Of a DNA stretch of 64,000 nt, positions 52,501 to 62,209 are shown piece after piece. The translations under genes were made by a program, and so were the position numbers. Position 1 is the first letter of the stretch. The number at the start of each line of letters is the position of its first letter. The stretch covers positions 62,001 to 126,000 of the forward strand of contig CAZYHZ010000002.1 in NCBI GenBank assembly GCA_964647625.1, in the 5' to 3' direction. The notes beneath the pieces are model-generated. The model did not search any database, had not been told where the DNA came from, and saw only the letters and a program-made list of their open reading frames with translations. Source of the DNA: DASRJG01 sp964647625. Its GTDB lineage: Bacteria; Acidobacteriota; Polarisedimenticolia; Polarisedimenticolales; DASRJG01.

Positions 52501-52929
52501 GTACCCGTTGCGCACGAGGCGCTCGACGAGCGTCTGCCGCGCGAGCGTCTCCGCGATCATGGCGGCGTCGTTTCCAAGCGCCGCGAACAGCTCGCGCAGC
52601 ATCGCTCCATCGCGTGTGTTCCGCGCCATGCGATCCATCTCGGCCTGGAGCTGCGCGGCCGTGATCGGGCGCTGCCACCACGTCGCGAGCGCGCTGGATT
52701 TCCGAAGGTAGTCTTTGACCTTGGCGCGAAGCGCCTCGTCCGGTAGGACGGATGCCAGCGGCGGCTTCGGGCGGGGATTCTCCTTCGGCCAGGTGCGGTG
52801 GCCCCAGTACACCTGCTCGATCGCCCGCTGCGCGGCGAGTCGGTCCTCGAATGTCAGCTCACCGGCGGCGACGGTGCTTTGAGCAGTGACACCGAAAAAA
52901 ATCATTGCGCAGACGATCGGTGCTTTCAC
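49516..52929 (-). CDS. Secreted 14-blade kelch-like protein with MopE-like and TSP3 sites
   Basis: The GTG at 52929 is favoured: GAGGGG lies upstream and the product starts VKAPIVCAMIFFGVTAQSTV, a signal peptide. The longer frame to 53061 has no leader. The helical N-terminal domain opens LTFEDRLAAQRAIEQVYWGH. I count 14 blade units with TAVWTGTEMIVWGG cores; one unit is altered to TAVWDENDNKMIVWGG. The tail has DLDGDGFGDAS with EICDGLDNNCNGEVD (MopE-like) and a TSP3-like DGIHDLCDNCPTVFNPLQSD. It lacks the CP module and ends NQRSE. Only gene of cassette 4, reversed relative to its paralogues in cassettes 5 and 6. Confidence 0.82.
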   Translation of the reverse strand: MKAPIVCAMIFFGVTAQSTVAAGELTFEDRLAAQRAIEQVYWGHRTWPKENPRPKPPLASVLPDEALRAKVKDYLRKSSALATWWQRPITAAQLQAEMDRMARNTRDGAMLRELFAALGNDAAMIAETLARQTLVERLVRNGYASDERFHRASKNAAATAAASCRSVDCMKTMGGDYRVTVWKRRSDRVEKCSVEDSSALVLQPDEWDVHRARVAKQLHATGDSIPIGRLSGVEETSDAFRVIAVLAAKDGEMTTATVEWPKRPFDAWWNAEKDRLDSTIAPLEGTFRLPTVPMTACSNDTWTPMFSEEPLPRQLHTAVWTGSEMILWGGRAFDGTVLNTGLRYNPVLDSWATTPMGSAVPDARYRHTAVWTGMEMIVWGGAGTQLFGSGGKYNPSTGVWAATSTASAAPSARYAHTAVWTGTAMIVWGGAESASHSVNSGGRYDPVGDSWSPTSMAGAPASRAFHTAVWTNREMIVWGGLDSSNADNGLNTGGRYDPVMDQWTPTSMTGAPDARSLHTAVWTGTEMIVWGGNGNVYPWLNTGGRYNPSTDMWADVSVGSAPDGRAQHTAVWDENDNKMIVWGGEGWYYSLFNSGGLYNPSNDSWGAVPNGADVPSARLQHSAIWTGTEMIVWGGFNESVLNTGGRYRPSDDSWRATSGTVHVPAERWGHTALWTGTEMIIWGGYDGVKSLNSGGRYNAATDTWTPTSMGTGVPPARIKDVAVWTGIEMIIWGGSESDTGPAFNSGGRYNPSTDNWTATSVGTNVPTARPAAGGVWTGKAMVVWGGGSTYLNTGGRYDPLTDSWTPTSTTNAPAGRQFHSTIWTGSEMIVWGGDVANFDRTLTGGRYDPAADVWTPTSLSNAPSARRYHAAVWTGTEMIVWGGAVSPIDAPSIYLNTGGRYNPSTDTWTATSIGANTPDARYLPGGVWTGAEMIVWGGYDGSVSGTGGRYDPSMDSWTPTSTGAAAPAARYLHTATWTGTEMIVWGGYPMTPGGSRYCACPNGRVWYRDLDGDGFGDASQAVFVCEGSDPNGYVANDSDCDDTRTDIHPGAPEICDGLDNNCNGEVDESATGVDTDGDGIHDLCDNCPTVFNPLQSDTDHNGIGDACQISSAPGARDPSRFTRPKKIGLVIVNQRSE

Positions 52930-53161
52930 GCGCGCCCCTCGATGAATGGCGCGAGTGTACCCGGAATCGCTTCCACTCAGAACCAGGGCGAGCCCCCGCG
53001 TTCGAGCGTGCTGACGAAATGAGAACAGGGAGCGCGGCCCCGCTCGGCAACATCGCACCAAAGGACTCTACGCGGAAGTGGCTACGTGAGTGGCTACCAA
53101 TTTCAAAACGACTCGGGGCGCCCTTGCGAGCGGCCCGAAAAGAAGCGTGGTTATGTGGTTG

Positions 53162-53311
<150 letters not shown>

Positions 53312-53473
53312 ACGCGGCCGGGCGCCTTGCACACGGAATGATGTGAACGCTCGCGCGGAGGCCGCGGGTTAGCGGCCCGGAACGACGCCACCACGGTGTC
53401 ATGAATTCATAGCATTCAATCGGCGAGTCCGATTGTCGGCCGGCGATTTTCGCCGTAATGTCAGCCAGCGTTT

Positions 53474-56400
53474 ATGGCGGCTGCGAAAACAATCGGATTC
53501 TCCGGAGTGCGCGTCGGATCCGTTGGCATTGCGCTCGCCGGTTTGCTCGCAGCCCGGCAGGTTCATTCGCGAGAACTGACCTTCGAGCAACGCGTCGGGG
53601 CGCAAAGGGCCATCGAGGAGGTGTTCTGGCGCCATCGAATCTGGCCGAAAGACAATCCGGCCCCCAAGCCGCCGCTTTCGGCGGTGATGCCGGATGCTAA
53701 TCTCCGGGACCGAGTCAAGGACTACCTGCAGAAATGTGATGCACTCGAGACAAGGTGGCAGCGTCCCATCGACGGGCGGCAACTCCAGGACGAGCTGAAT
53801 CGAATGGCGGAGCGGACGCGAGATCCGGCGCTGCTGAGCGAACTGTTCGCCGCGCTCGGCGACGACGCCTTCGTGGTCGCAGAAACGCTCGGGAGACAAG
53901 TGCTCGCCGATCGCTTGATCCGAAGCTGGCAGGCCTCGGACGGCCGGATACATGCAGCTCTGAAACGGTCGGCCGAGCAGGCGTTGAAGCGTGCTCGATC
54001 TGTGTCCGACATGAAATCGCTTGGAGGGGAGTACGTCGAACAGACACTCGTGCGACTGCCTGAAGGCGAGCATGGGTCCGGTTTACCCACGGAATCCCGC
54101 ATTGAACTCCGAAACGACGAATGGCGGCGACGGAGAGAAGACCTTGCGAACCGATTCGGGACCACGGTCGAAGCCCTACCGGTCGGCCGGTTGAGCGGCC
54201 TCGACGAGGATGCCGAGTCGTTCTCGGCATCGGCGGTGCTGTCGCTCGGACCCGACGAGATGGTTGTAGCCAGCGTTGTTTGGAAAAAGCAGCCGTTCGA
54301 CGGCTGGTGGTCGCAGGCACGACTCGCTGCACATGCGACCGTAAGAACGGCGACCGGCGAGCTCCTGCTGAAAACTCCGACTGCGGGTGCGTGTGTTGAC
54401 GATACCTGGGACACTCATTTCTACGTACCGTCGGCACGGTCATCTCATACGGCAGTTTGGACCGGAACTGAGATGATTGTCTGGGGAGGGAGCAACAAGG
54501 CAGGTGCGCTGAACACCGGAGGCCGCTATACGCCGTCGACAGATACTTGGGTGCCGGTTTCCGTGGGCGCAAACGTTCCGGGGGGACGAGCAGAGCACAC
54601 CGCGATTTGGACCGGAACCGAGATGATCCTCTGGGGCGGATATGACCACGAGGTCGGGCCCCTTGCCTCCGGAGGCCGCTACAACCCTTCGACGGATAGC
54701 TGGCTGCCGACTTCCAACGGTACCAACCGGCCCTCGCAGCGCTATGTGCACACGGCGGTTTGGACGGGCTCGGAGATGGTGATCTGGGGCGGCTACAACG
54801 GCACCAGCGGACTTCAGGACGGGGGCATCTACGACCCAGCGACGGACAGCTGGAGACCTGTCGGAACTAACGGAAGCCTGCCGACGGCGAGATCTGAACA
54901 TACAGCGGTTTGGACCGGCTCAAAGATGCTGGTGTGGGGTGGAGACAACCCAGGCAACGCCCCGGTGAACACTGGCGGCCTATACGACCCCTCGACTGAC
55001 ACATGGTCGGCAACCGCCGTCTCGGCGGCGGTCATAGGTCGCAGCAACCATAGTGCCGTGTGGACTGGGACCGAAATGATCATATGGGGTGGCATAGATT
55101 CGACGTCGTCTCTCAGCTCCGGCGCGCGGTACGACCCCGTCGCGAACGGTTGGAAGGCGACCGCGCCGGGTCCGGACGCAAGGTCGGGCCATACCGCAGT
55201 CTGGACGGGCTCCACGATGATCATCTGGGGAGGACATAACGGAGTGCGTCTCAACTCGGGAGGTCGCTACGACCCGACTTCCGACTCGTGGGCGGTGACC
55301 ACTACCGGGTCAGCTCCGACCGCACGTGATGGCCACAGCGCGGTCTGGACAGGATCTGAAATGATCGTCTGGGGCGGGAACGACATTAACGAAGTGAGCA
55401 CAGGCGCCCGCTACTCGCCTGATTCCGATTCGTTCGTCCCAACCTCGACGGGGCCCAACGTGCCGTTGCCGCACCAAAATCAAACGGCCGTTTGGACGGG
55501 GACCGGGATGATCGTGTGGGGTGGCAACAATTCGTTCGGTATCAGCAGCAATACTGGCGGGGTGTACGAGTTAGCCACTGACAACTGGACGGGGACATCG
55601 ATGGGTGTGAACGTGCCGACGGCGCGGTCCTACCATACCGCAGTTTGGACGGGGACCGAGATGATCGTGTGGGGTGGACTCAGCGGCGGCAATTACGTGA
55701 ATTCGGGAGGGCGCTACAACCCGTCGTCGAACACGTGGACCCTGACCACGAACGGAACCAACGTCCCTTCAGGGCGTGGATTTCACTCCGCTGTCTGGAC
55801 AGGGTCCCAAATGATCGTGTGGGGCGGTGGATACAACACGGGCGGACGATACAACCCGGCGTCGAATTCCTGGCTTCCGACTTCGACGGGCACGAACGTT
55901 CCCTCGAGTCGTAGTCAGCAAACGGCAGTTTGGACCGGTACGGAGATGATTGTCTGGGGCGGCAATGGCAGCGACAACTCCGGCGGCCGCTACAATCCCG
56001 CGACCGATACGTGGACAGCGACATCCACCGGCCCGAATGTGCCGTCGGCGCGAAGCAGCCATACCGCAAGCTGGACTGGAAGCGACATGGTTGTGTGGGG
56101 AGGCTGGGACAGCATGTCCCAAACTGTGACGAACACCGGTGGCCGCTATCACCCGGCTACCGACACATGGCTGCCGACGTCCACGGCGGATGGCACACCG
56201 GGACCGCGCGAATTTCACGCGAGCGTGTGGACGGGAACGGAGATGATCATTTGGGCCGGAGGGACTTCGTCGAGCTGGTTCAACGACGGAAGCCGCTACA
56301 TCCCCGGCGGCGATCTTTGGACGCCGATGGCCGTCACGTCGGCAACGCCCCAGCCGCGAACGTTCCCTTCCGCTGTTTGGACGGGGCAAGAAATGATCGT

Positions 56401-56983
56401 CTGGGGCGGAGACCCCGTCGATGTCAATCTCAGCTTCTATTGCGCCCCAAGCTGTGCCTCACCGGCAACGTTTCACAGGGATCTTGACGGCGACGGTTTC
56501 GGCGATCCCGCCGTCTCCCTGCAGGCCTGCTCGGCACCGGCGGGGTACGTTTCCGACGGCACCGATTGCAACGACAACGCCGCCGCAGTTCATCCCGGCG
56601 CTCCCGAATACTGCAACGGAATTGACGACAACTGCAACGGCGTCGTAGACGATGGGACAGTTCCGGGGGAGGTCATAGGACTCTTGGCGTCCAAAAGCGC
56701 CACTGACACTTTGCTCACTTGGGTGACCACTTCCGATGCCTCGCGCTACGACATTCTGCGCGGCAGCGTGGGTGTTTGGCCTGTTGGATCGAATCCAGGA
56801 ACGGAGACGTGTTTGGCGAATGACGATTACATTACCCGCACAACGGACGCTTCCGTGCCCTCCTTCGGTCATGCCTTCTGGTATGTGGTCCGCGCAGAAA
56901 ACGCCTGTGGGATTGGCAGCTACGGCTCCCAAGCGTCGCATGGCGTGTCAACCACGCCGAGGACTTCCACGTCCTGCCCGTAG
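53474..56983 (+). CDS. Secreted 14-blade kelch-like protein with MopE-like site and CP tail
   Basis: The 1169-residue product starts with a signal-like segment (VGSVGIALAGLLAARQVHS). The helical domain LTFEQRVGAQRAIEEVFWRH runs to about residue 300 and includes a longer middle part shared with the cassette 4 protein (VGRLSGLDEDAESFSASAV). By my count 14 blades with TAVWTGTEMIVWGG cores follow. The tail has DLDGDGFGDPAV, YCNGIDDNCNGVVDDG (MopE-like) and a fibronectin-like module ending CP. It is the sole gene of cassette 5 and stops 20 bp before the next core. Likely a surface binding protein. Confidence 0.83.
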   Translation: MAAAKTIGFSGVRVGSVGIALAGLLAARQVHSRELTFEQRVGAQRAIEEVFWRHRIWPKDNPAPKPPLSAVMPDANLRDRVKDYLQKCDALETRWQRPIDGRQLQDELNRMAERTRDPALLSELFAALGDDAFVVAETLGRQVLADRLIRSWQASDGRIHAALKRSAEQALKRARSVSDMKSLGGEYVEQTLVRLPEGEHGSGLPTESRIELRNDEWRRRREDLANRFGTTVEALPVGRLSGLDEDAESFSASAVLSLGPDEMVVASVVWKKQPFDGWWSQARLAAHATVRTATGELLLKTPTAGACVDDTWDTHFYVPSARSSHTAVWTGTEMIVWGGSNKAGALNTGGRYTPSTDTWVPVSVGANVPGGRAEHTAIWTGTEMILWGGYDHEVGPLASGGRYNPSTDSWLPTSNGTNRPSQRYVHTAVWTGSEMVIWGGYNGTSGLQDGGIYDPATDSWRPVGTNGSLPTARSEHTAVWTGSKMLVWGGDNPGNAPVNTGGLYDPSTDTWSATAVSAAVIGRSNHSAVWTGTEMIIWGGIDSTSSLSSGARYDPVANGWKATAPGPDARSGHTAVWTGSTMIIWGGHNGVRLNSGGRYDPTSDSWAVTTTGSAPTARDGHSAVWTGSEMIVWGGNDINEVSTGARYSPDSDSFVPTSTGPNVPLPHQNQTAVWTGTGMIVWGGNNSFGISSNTGGVYELATDNWTGTSMGVNVPTARSYHTAVWTGTEMIVWGGLSGGNYVNSGGRYNPSSNTWTLTTNGTNVPSGRGFHSAVWTGSQMIVWGGGYNTGGRYNPASNSWLPTSTGTNVPSSRSQQTAVWTGTEMIVWGGNGSDNSGGRYNPATDTWTATSTGPNVPSARSSHTASWTGSDMVVWGGWDSMSQTVTNTGGRYHPATDTWLPTSTADGTPGPREFHASVWTGTEMIIWAGGTSSSWFNDGSRYIPGGDLWTPMAVTSATPQPRTFPSAVWTGQEMIVWGGDPVDVNLSFYCAPSCASPATFHRDLDGDGFGDPAVSLQACSAPAGYVSDGTDCNDNAAAVHPGAPEYCNGIDDNCNGVVDDGTVPGEVIGLLASKSATDTLLTWVTTSDASRYDILRGSVGVWPVGSNPGTETCLANDDYITRTTDASVPSFGHAFWYVVRAENACGIGSYGSQASHGVSTTPRTSTSCP

Positions 56984-57002
56984 CCGATTCGCGAGGACGG
57001 AA

Positions 57003-57152
<150 letters not shown>

Positions 57153-57217
57153 AGGTCGTCGACGGACCACACGAATCCAACGGCCATGGCTAGTTTGGCA
57201 GTACTCTTGCGCCCGCT

Positions 57218-60200
57218 ATGACCCCTTCGCGCACCGCTGTCCTGATCACATTCCTCCTCATCGGATTCGGCGGTGGCGCGGCGGCAGAAACCCGCAAGCT
57301 CGGGTTCGAGGAACGCGTTCAGGCCGAAGCCGCCATCGATCGCGTCTACCACGCACATCGGCTTGGGGACAAAGCACGGTTCGAAGTCAGCTATCCTCGC
57401 GCGAGCCTGGAGCGCCGCGTCCGCCTTTACCTCCAGCAAACGGAGCTGCTCGCCAAGCGTTGGAAGTTCTCTGTGACCGCCGCAGCACTGTCTCGTGAGA
57501 CGCGACGCGTAATCGCGGCGTCGCGGATGCCGGGGAGACTTCGCGAGCTATTTCGCGCGCTTGGCGACGACCCGCTGGTGATCCAGGAATGTCTCATTCG
57601 ACCCGAGTTCACCGACCGATTGGCGCGCTCGTTTCTGACGGCAGAGGTGGGCCATCCGCAATGGAGCGTATGGTGGCCGACGGTCGAAGCCACGCTCGCG
57701 GCTCCGAACGAGACAATTGCAACCGACAATGTCGCGATCGCGCTCCCGAACACGCTTGCGCCCGACGACACGTGGGATAACGGTGTCTTGGACGACGCGC
57801 CCGCGCCACGCTCCGGGCATTCGGCCGTCTGGACTGGATCGGAGATGATCGTGTGGGGTGGATCCAACGTGGAGCCACTCCAGTCGGGCGCCCGCTACGA
57901 TCCTGTCACAGACAGCTGGACTCCGACGAGTGTCGTAGGTGCTCCGGAAGGTCGGGGCTTCCACGTCGGCGTCTGGACGGGCAGCCGCATGCTCGTCTTC
58001 GGCGGTCTCTACCGTGGAGGTCTCGAGTGGCCGGGCCGCCCGGCGGTCGGAGGTGGACTCTACGACCCGGTCACCGACCGGTGGTCGGCGATCTCCAACG
58101 TGAATGCGCCGGCCGCTCGCGAGGGCGTCATGGCCGCATGGTCGGGAACGGAACTGATCTATTGGGGCGGCGCGATTCACTTTGTGAATCGCAACGACGG
58201 AGCCCGTTACAACCCCGAAACCGACACTTGGACGCCGATGTCGACCGTCGGCGCGCCGTCGGCGCGCTCGAACGGAAGCGCCGTCTGGAGTGGGACATCC
58301 TTTCTAGTCTGGGGCGGGCATGAGGATGGGCAGACCACCTCCTCGGGAGCACGCTATGACCCCGCGACAGATACATGGTCACCCATCAGCGATGTCGGTG
58401 CACCTACTCCGCGCGAGTATCACGCTGCCGTCTGGACTGGACAGTTGATGCTCATCTGGGGAGGTGAAATCAGGGTTCCCAACGAGTCCGACCTGGCGCG
58501 ATTCGGTGGACGGTATGATCCGTCGACGGACACATGGACGCCGATGGCCGACGACACTCGGCTCCCTATGCTCCAGAACACGCCGGCGATCTGGACCGGC
58601 ACCGAGATGATCGTATGGAGCGGGGGCGATAACTATTATCCGTCGGGATTTGGCGCGCGATACAACCCGCGAACGGATGCTTGGGCGATCGTCGACAGTC
58701 TCACCGCGCCATCCACGCGGCTCGGCCACAGCGCGGTGTGGACCGGAAGCGCGATGATCGTATGGGGAGGTGCTTCTGACAGCGTTGACGGCGACCTGTA
58801 TGACGATGGTGGACGATACGATCCGAATTCGGACACCTGGACGCCAACGTGGCGCGGAGGAAACCCCAGTCCGCGCGGCGCACATTCCGCAGTCTGGACG
58901 GGAAGCGAGATGATCGTGTGGGGAGGCTACGGTCAGCATCTGGCCGAGCGAGCGGACACGGTACTCAATACCGGGGGACGTTACGACCCCGCTCTCGATC
59001 GCTGGACTCCGACAGCCCAGCTTGGCGCCCCCACTGCGCGCCGGCTCCCTTCCGCGGTGTGGACTGGACGATGGATGATCGTATGGGGCGGAGACAACTT
59101 CTCTGGTGCGATTCCGGAAACACTGAACGATGGCGGTCGCTACGACCCGATTCAAGACACCTGGGTCCCAATGAGTCGTGTCGCCGCGCCGATCGCCCGC
59201 CGCAATCACGTCGCGGTTTGGACCGGCGCTGCGATGATCGTATGGGCAGGGTTCACCGATACAGACTGGAACAATCACCCCGGTGGCTATTGGCTCACAA
59301 GCGGCGGCTCTTATGATCCATACACCGATCGCTGGACGTCAATTGCGTCGCCGACCATGACACTTGGCAATTGGGGGGCATGCCCGGCGGTTTGGACTGG
59401 AAAAGAAGTCTTGGTTTGGGGATCCGGAGGCGTGTCCGCGGGCCTGCGATACGACCCCGCGCACAACACTTGGCGCTTGACGTCGAGCACCGACGCGCCA
59501 TCAGCCCGCTGGGGAACCGAAGGCGTTTGGACCGGCCGCGAGCTGATCGTCTGGGGAGGCGTCGGATGGACGACCGATACTCTGCTTGGTGACGGCGGAC
59601 GGTACGATCCGTCGGCCGATAGGTGGACCGCGATGTCCGCAACCGGCGCGCCATCCCCTCGATATGCGCACGCGATGGTCTGGGATGGAAAGGAAGCGCT
59701 CGTGTGGGGGGGGACTGGGTGGAGCGGCGGGCGTTATGATCCGTCACTCGACGCATGGCGGCCGATGAGAGCCGCCGATCGCCCGTTGCCCAGGTTAGAG
59801 TCAAAGGCTGTGTGGACCGGTCTTTACATGCTGGTCTGGGGTGGATACGACTGGCTCGAGCCGAGCCAATCCCTCGCGTACGGATATGGAGACGGCGGCC
59901 GCTACGTTGCGTGGGTCGATGGGGACGGCGACGGCATTCTCGATGGCTTGGATAATTGCCGGACCGCGTCGAATCCGGGGCAGGCAGACTCCGACGAAGA
60001 CGGGGTCGGTGATGACTGCGACAATTGCCCTATGCTCCTCAATGCCGACCAGAGCGACATCGACGGTGACGGCGTTGGGGATGCTTGCGACAACTGCCCC
60101 GCCACCGCGAATCCGGGCAAGGAGGACTATGACGGCGACGGGATCGGCGACGCCTGCGAGGGGCCGGATCGCGCCGCGGACATCGATAATTCCCTACGAG

Positions 60201-60361
60201 TGGACGGTATCGATCTTGCCATCCTCGGTCGCGCGTTTGGCCTTCAATTCGGTGATCGCGGATTCGATCCGAGAGCTGACATCGACCGCAATGGAATTGT
60301 CGATGGGGCCGACCTAGCAATTCTGTCTGCGATGTTCGGTCGATGGACAGGCCCATCGTGA
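57218..60361 (+). CDS. Secreted 14-blade kelch-like protein with TSP3 and dockerin-like tail
   Basis: The 1047-residue product has a signal peptide (MTPSRTAVLITFLLIGFGGG). The helical N domain is shorter and diverged (LGFEERVQAEAAIDRVYHAH). I count 14 blades, less regular than in the paralogues (for example MAAWSGTELIYWGG, AMVWDGKEALVWGG). The tail differs: three thrombospondin type-3 loops (DGDGDGILDGLDNC, SDEDGVGDDCDNCP, DIDGDGVGDACDNCP), then two EF-hand-like segments ADIDNSLRVDGIDLAILGRA and ADIDRNGIVDGADLAILSAM, a dockerin type-I-like pair. Sole gene of cassette 6; its stop is 17 bp from the core of the intact tRNA-Pro. Confidence 0.83.
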   Translation: MTPSRTAVLITFLLIGFGGGAAAETRKLGFEERVQAEAAIDRVYHAHRLGDKARFEVSYPRASLERRVRLYLQQTELLAKRWKFSVTAAALSRETRRVIAASRMPGRLRELFRALGDDPLVIQECLIRPEFTDRLARSFLTAEVGHPQWSVWWPTVEATLAAPNETIATDNVAIALPNTLAPDDTWDNGVLDDAPAPRSGHSAVWTGSEMIVWGGSNVEPLQSGARYDPVTDSWTPTSVVGAPEGRGFHVGVWTGSRMLVFGGLYRGGLEWPGRPAVGGGLYDPVTDRWSAISNVNAPAAREGVMAAWSGTELIYWGGAIHFVNRNDGARYNPETDTWTPMSTVGAPSARSNGSAVWSGTSFLVWGGHEDGQTTSSGARYDPATDTWSPISDVGAPTPREYHAAVWTGQLMLIWGGEIRVPNESDLARFGGRYDPSTDTWTPMADDTRLPMLQNTPAIWTGTEMIVWSGGDNYYPSGFGARYNPRTDAWAIVDSLTAPSTRLGHSAVWTGSAMIVWGGASDSVDGDLYDDGGRYDPNSDTWTPTWRGGNPSPRGAHSAVWTGSEMIVWGGYGQHLAERADTVLNTGGRYDPALDRWTPTAQLGAPTARRLPSAVWTGRWMIVWGGDNFSGAIPETLNDGGRYDPIQDTWVPMSRVAAPIARRNHVAVWTGAAMIVWAGFTDTDWNNHPGGYWLTSGGSYDPYTDRWTSIASPTMTLGNWGACPAVWTGKEVLVWGSGGVSAGLRYDPAHNTWRLTSSTDAPSARWGTEGVWTGRELIVWGGVGWTTDTLLGDGGRYDPSADRWTAMSATGAPSPRYAHAMVWDGKEALVWGGTGWSGGRYDPSLDAWRPMRAADRPLPRLESKAVWTGLYMLVWGGYDWLEPSQSLAYGYGDGGRYVAWVDGDGDGILDGLDNCRTASNPGQADSDEDGVGDDCDNCPMLLNADQSDIDGDGVGDACDNCPATANPGKEDYDGDGIGDACEGPDRAADIDNSLRVDGIDLAILGRAFGLQFGDRGFDPRADIDRNGIVDGADLAILSAMFGRWTGPS

Positions 60362-60376
60362 ACCACAGGAAGTAGA

Positions 60377-60432
<56 letters not shown>

Positions 60433-60455
<23 letters not shown>

Positions 60456-61584
60456 ACCCGGAAATCGCTTGCATCGGTTGGGTTTCCGATGCCTCGATCA
60501 GCTTCGGGGTCGCATTGGTGTCCGCCTGTGTGTCCACGTCACCGCCGCGGGGTTCGATCCCGATCGCCACGTCGAGCGCGGCCATGCTATCGGACAGGTG
60601 TTCGGGCATCAAGTGAGCGTACTTGAGCGTCGTCTGGATCACGGCGTGGCCGAGAACGGCCTGGATCTTCGCCAGGGGGACGCCGGACTGGACCATCCAG
60701 GACGCCGCCGTATGCCTCAGCGTATGGAACCCGGCGCCGTCGATCCCGAGCCCCTCCATGAGCGCCGTCGTACGCTTCGAGATCCGGTTCCGGGCATCCG
60801 TGCTCGTATACGGAATCCCCTCCCCATCGACGAAGACGTGCTCGAAAGGCTTCCGCGCATCGCCGCCGGCCAGGACGAATCGGAGCCCTGCGTTGAGTGG
60901 GATCGTCCGGGGCTTCCCGGTCTTGTTGTCCTCCCCGAAGTGGATCATCCCGCCGGCCAGGTCGACATCGGCCCACCGGAGCCCGGTGACCTCTTTCAGC
61001 CGGGCCCCGCTCGTGAGCGCGAACCGCATCAGGGGGCGAAGCCAGGCCGGTGCCGCCGCGTCGGCTCGATCCCACTCCTCTCGCGTCAGGAATCGAACCT
61101 TGTGCGTCGGCTCCGCGGGCTTCTCCGCATCGATGCTCGCATTCGTGGGGACGTGCCCCTTCCGCCGGGCCCACTCGAGCAGCGTGCCGGCGGCCGTCAT
61201 GTACTTCCGGATCGTGCTCGCGCCCAGCTTCCGCTCGTGGAGCGATCGCCGGAAGCTGTCGAAGTCCCCCGCCGTGATGTCTCGGAGAGCCCGCTTCCCG
61301 AAGTGGGCGAGTGCGGCCTTGATCGCATGCGCGGTGTAATCGGTCTTCGTCGTGTGCTCGGCCAGGAACAACGGTACGGCCTCCGCGAACGTCGTCACGA
61401 GCACGTCGTTGGGGTTGACATAGGTGCCGGCCCGGACCTCCCCGAGACGCCGCGTGAGGAGATCCTTCGCCTGCGTCCGGGTCGTGCCGGCCGTCTCGCG
61501 TACTCGGCGCCCGAGCTGGTCGCGGAAATCGATCGAGTACATCATGATCCCATCGCGTTTGCGGGTGCGTGCATGGATCGCCAT
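60433..61584 (-). CDS. int: Tyrosine recombinase / integrase
   Basis: The ATG at 61584 has AGGAGG 6 nt upstream; a TTG at 61590 abuts that site and is less likely. The 383-residue protein has an arm-binding-like N domain (about 1-60), a SAM-like core-binding domain (about 65-150) and the catalytic domain. Active-site residues are visible: Arg195 in SGARLKEVTGLRW, Lys221 in DNKTGKPR, His287 and Arg290 in HTLRHTAASW, His313 in LGHAVIQTTL and the nucleophile Tyr322 in KYAHL. A tail of about 50 residues follows; its last codons, RGAAW and the TAG, are read from the 5' part of tRNA-Pro (23-nt overlap). It is the only recombinase in the window and the likely enzyme acting at the tRNA core. Confidence 0.93.
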
Positions 61585-61669
61585 CGTCAACCTCCTAACC
61601 GCTCGAGCGAGACCGCGACGTCGGACCTCGAGCGCGCACAGGCTTCCTGAATCAGACAGGTCTCGCCGC

Positions 61670-61927
61670 TCATGCGACCGCTCCCTTCCTGAGCGGGCTG
61701 ATCTTCGACGGCCGGCCGCGGCGGCGCGGCATCAGCTGCTCGTGTTCGGCGATGAACTTCTGAATGGTCGACAGCCGGTATCGGACGAGCCGGCCGAGTG
61801 GCACGAAGCGGATCTCGCCAGCGCGGCGGCGGTGATCGAGAGCCTTCACCGTTGTGGCGAGCATCTTCGCAGCTTCGAGGGGGCTGATCAGTCGATCGGG
61901 CTGTGAACCTTGCTGGGATCGCGGCAT
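61670..61927 (-). CDS. Excisionase-like helix-turn-helix DNA-binding protein
   Basis: The 85-residue product (start at 61927 favoured by GGAGG with 7-nt spacing; another ATG 6 nt earlier lies too close) has a winged-helix pattern of the MerR/AlpA/Xis kind: RLISPLEAAKMLATTVKALD, then HRRRAGEIRFVPLGRLVRYR, then LSTIQKFIAEHE. The C terminus is basic (MPRRRGRPSKISPLRKG). Such proteins bind beside att sites and direct recombination towards excision. It lies 85 bp upstream of the recombinase gene in the same direction. Confidence 0.75.
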   Translation of the reverse strand: MPRSQQGSQPDRLISPLEAAKMLATTVKALDHRRRAGEIRFVPLGRLVRYRLSTIQKFIAEHEQLMPRRRGRPSKISPLRKGAVA

Positions 61928-61929
61928 CG

Positions 61930-62208
61930 TCATGCCTCCGCCCGCGCGTTCTCTTCGCAGGCGCGTGCCGACTTTTCGAGTTCGTCGGCGCTCATTCGAA
62001 GGAAATCGATCCACACGTCTGTGGCTCGTTGAAGACGATCCGCAACGGCCTTTGGGTTCTGCGGCCCATCGCTGGCACGCAGGAGCGAGTCGGCACCCGC
62101 GCGCATCGCGAATATTGAACGCTTTGCGTAGTGGACGAGCTGCTCGACGTCTAGTCTCGCGGCGCACGCATTGGAGCGAACGATTTCACCGAGGTTCGTG
62201 CGCTGCAT
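61930..62208 (-). CDS. Small helical protein of unknown function
   Basis: The ATG at 62208 follows the upstream gene's stop by 1 nt. The 92-residue product is predicted mostly helical and charged (LDVEQLVHYAKRSIFAM, then DVWIDFLRMSADELEKSARA). It overlaps none of its neighbours but is tightly packed between the excisionase-like gene and the next small gene. No family is recognised; gene order suggests an accessory gene of the integrative element. Confidence 0.5.
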   Translation of the reverse strand: MQRTNLGEIVRSNACAARLDVEQLVHYAKRSIFAMRAGADSLLRASDGPQNPKAVADRLQRATDVWIDFLRMSADELEKSARACEENARAEA

Positions 62209-62209
62209 G

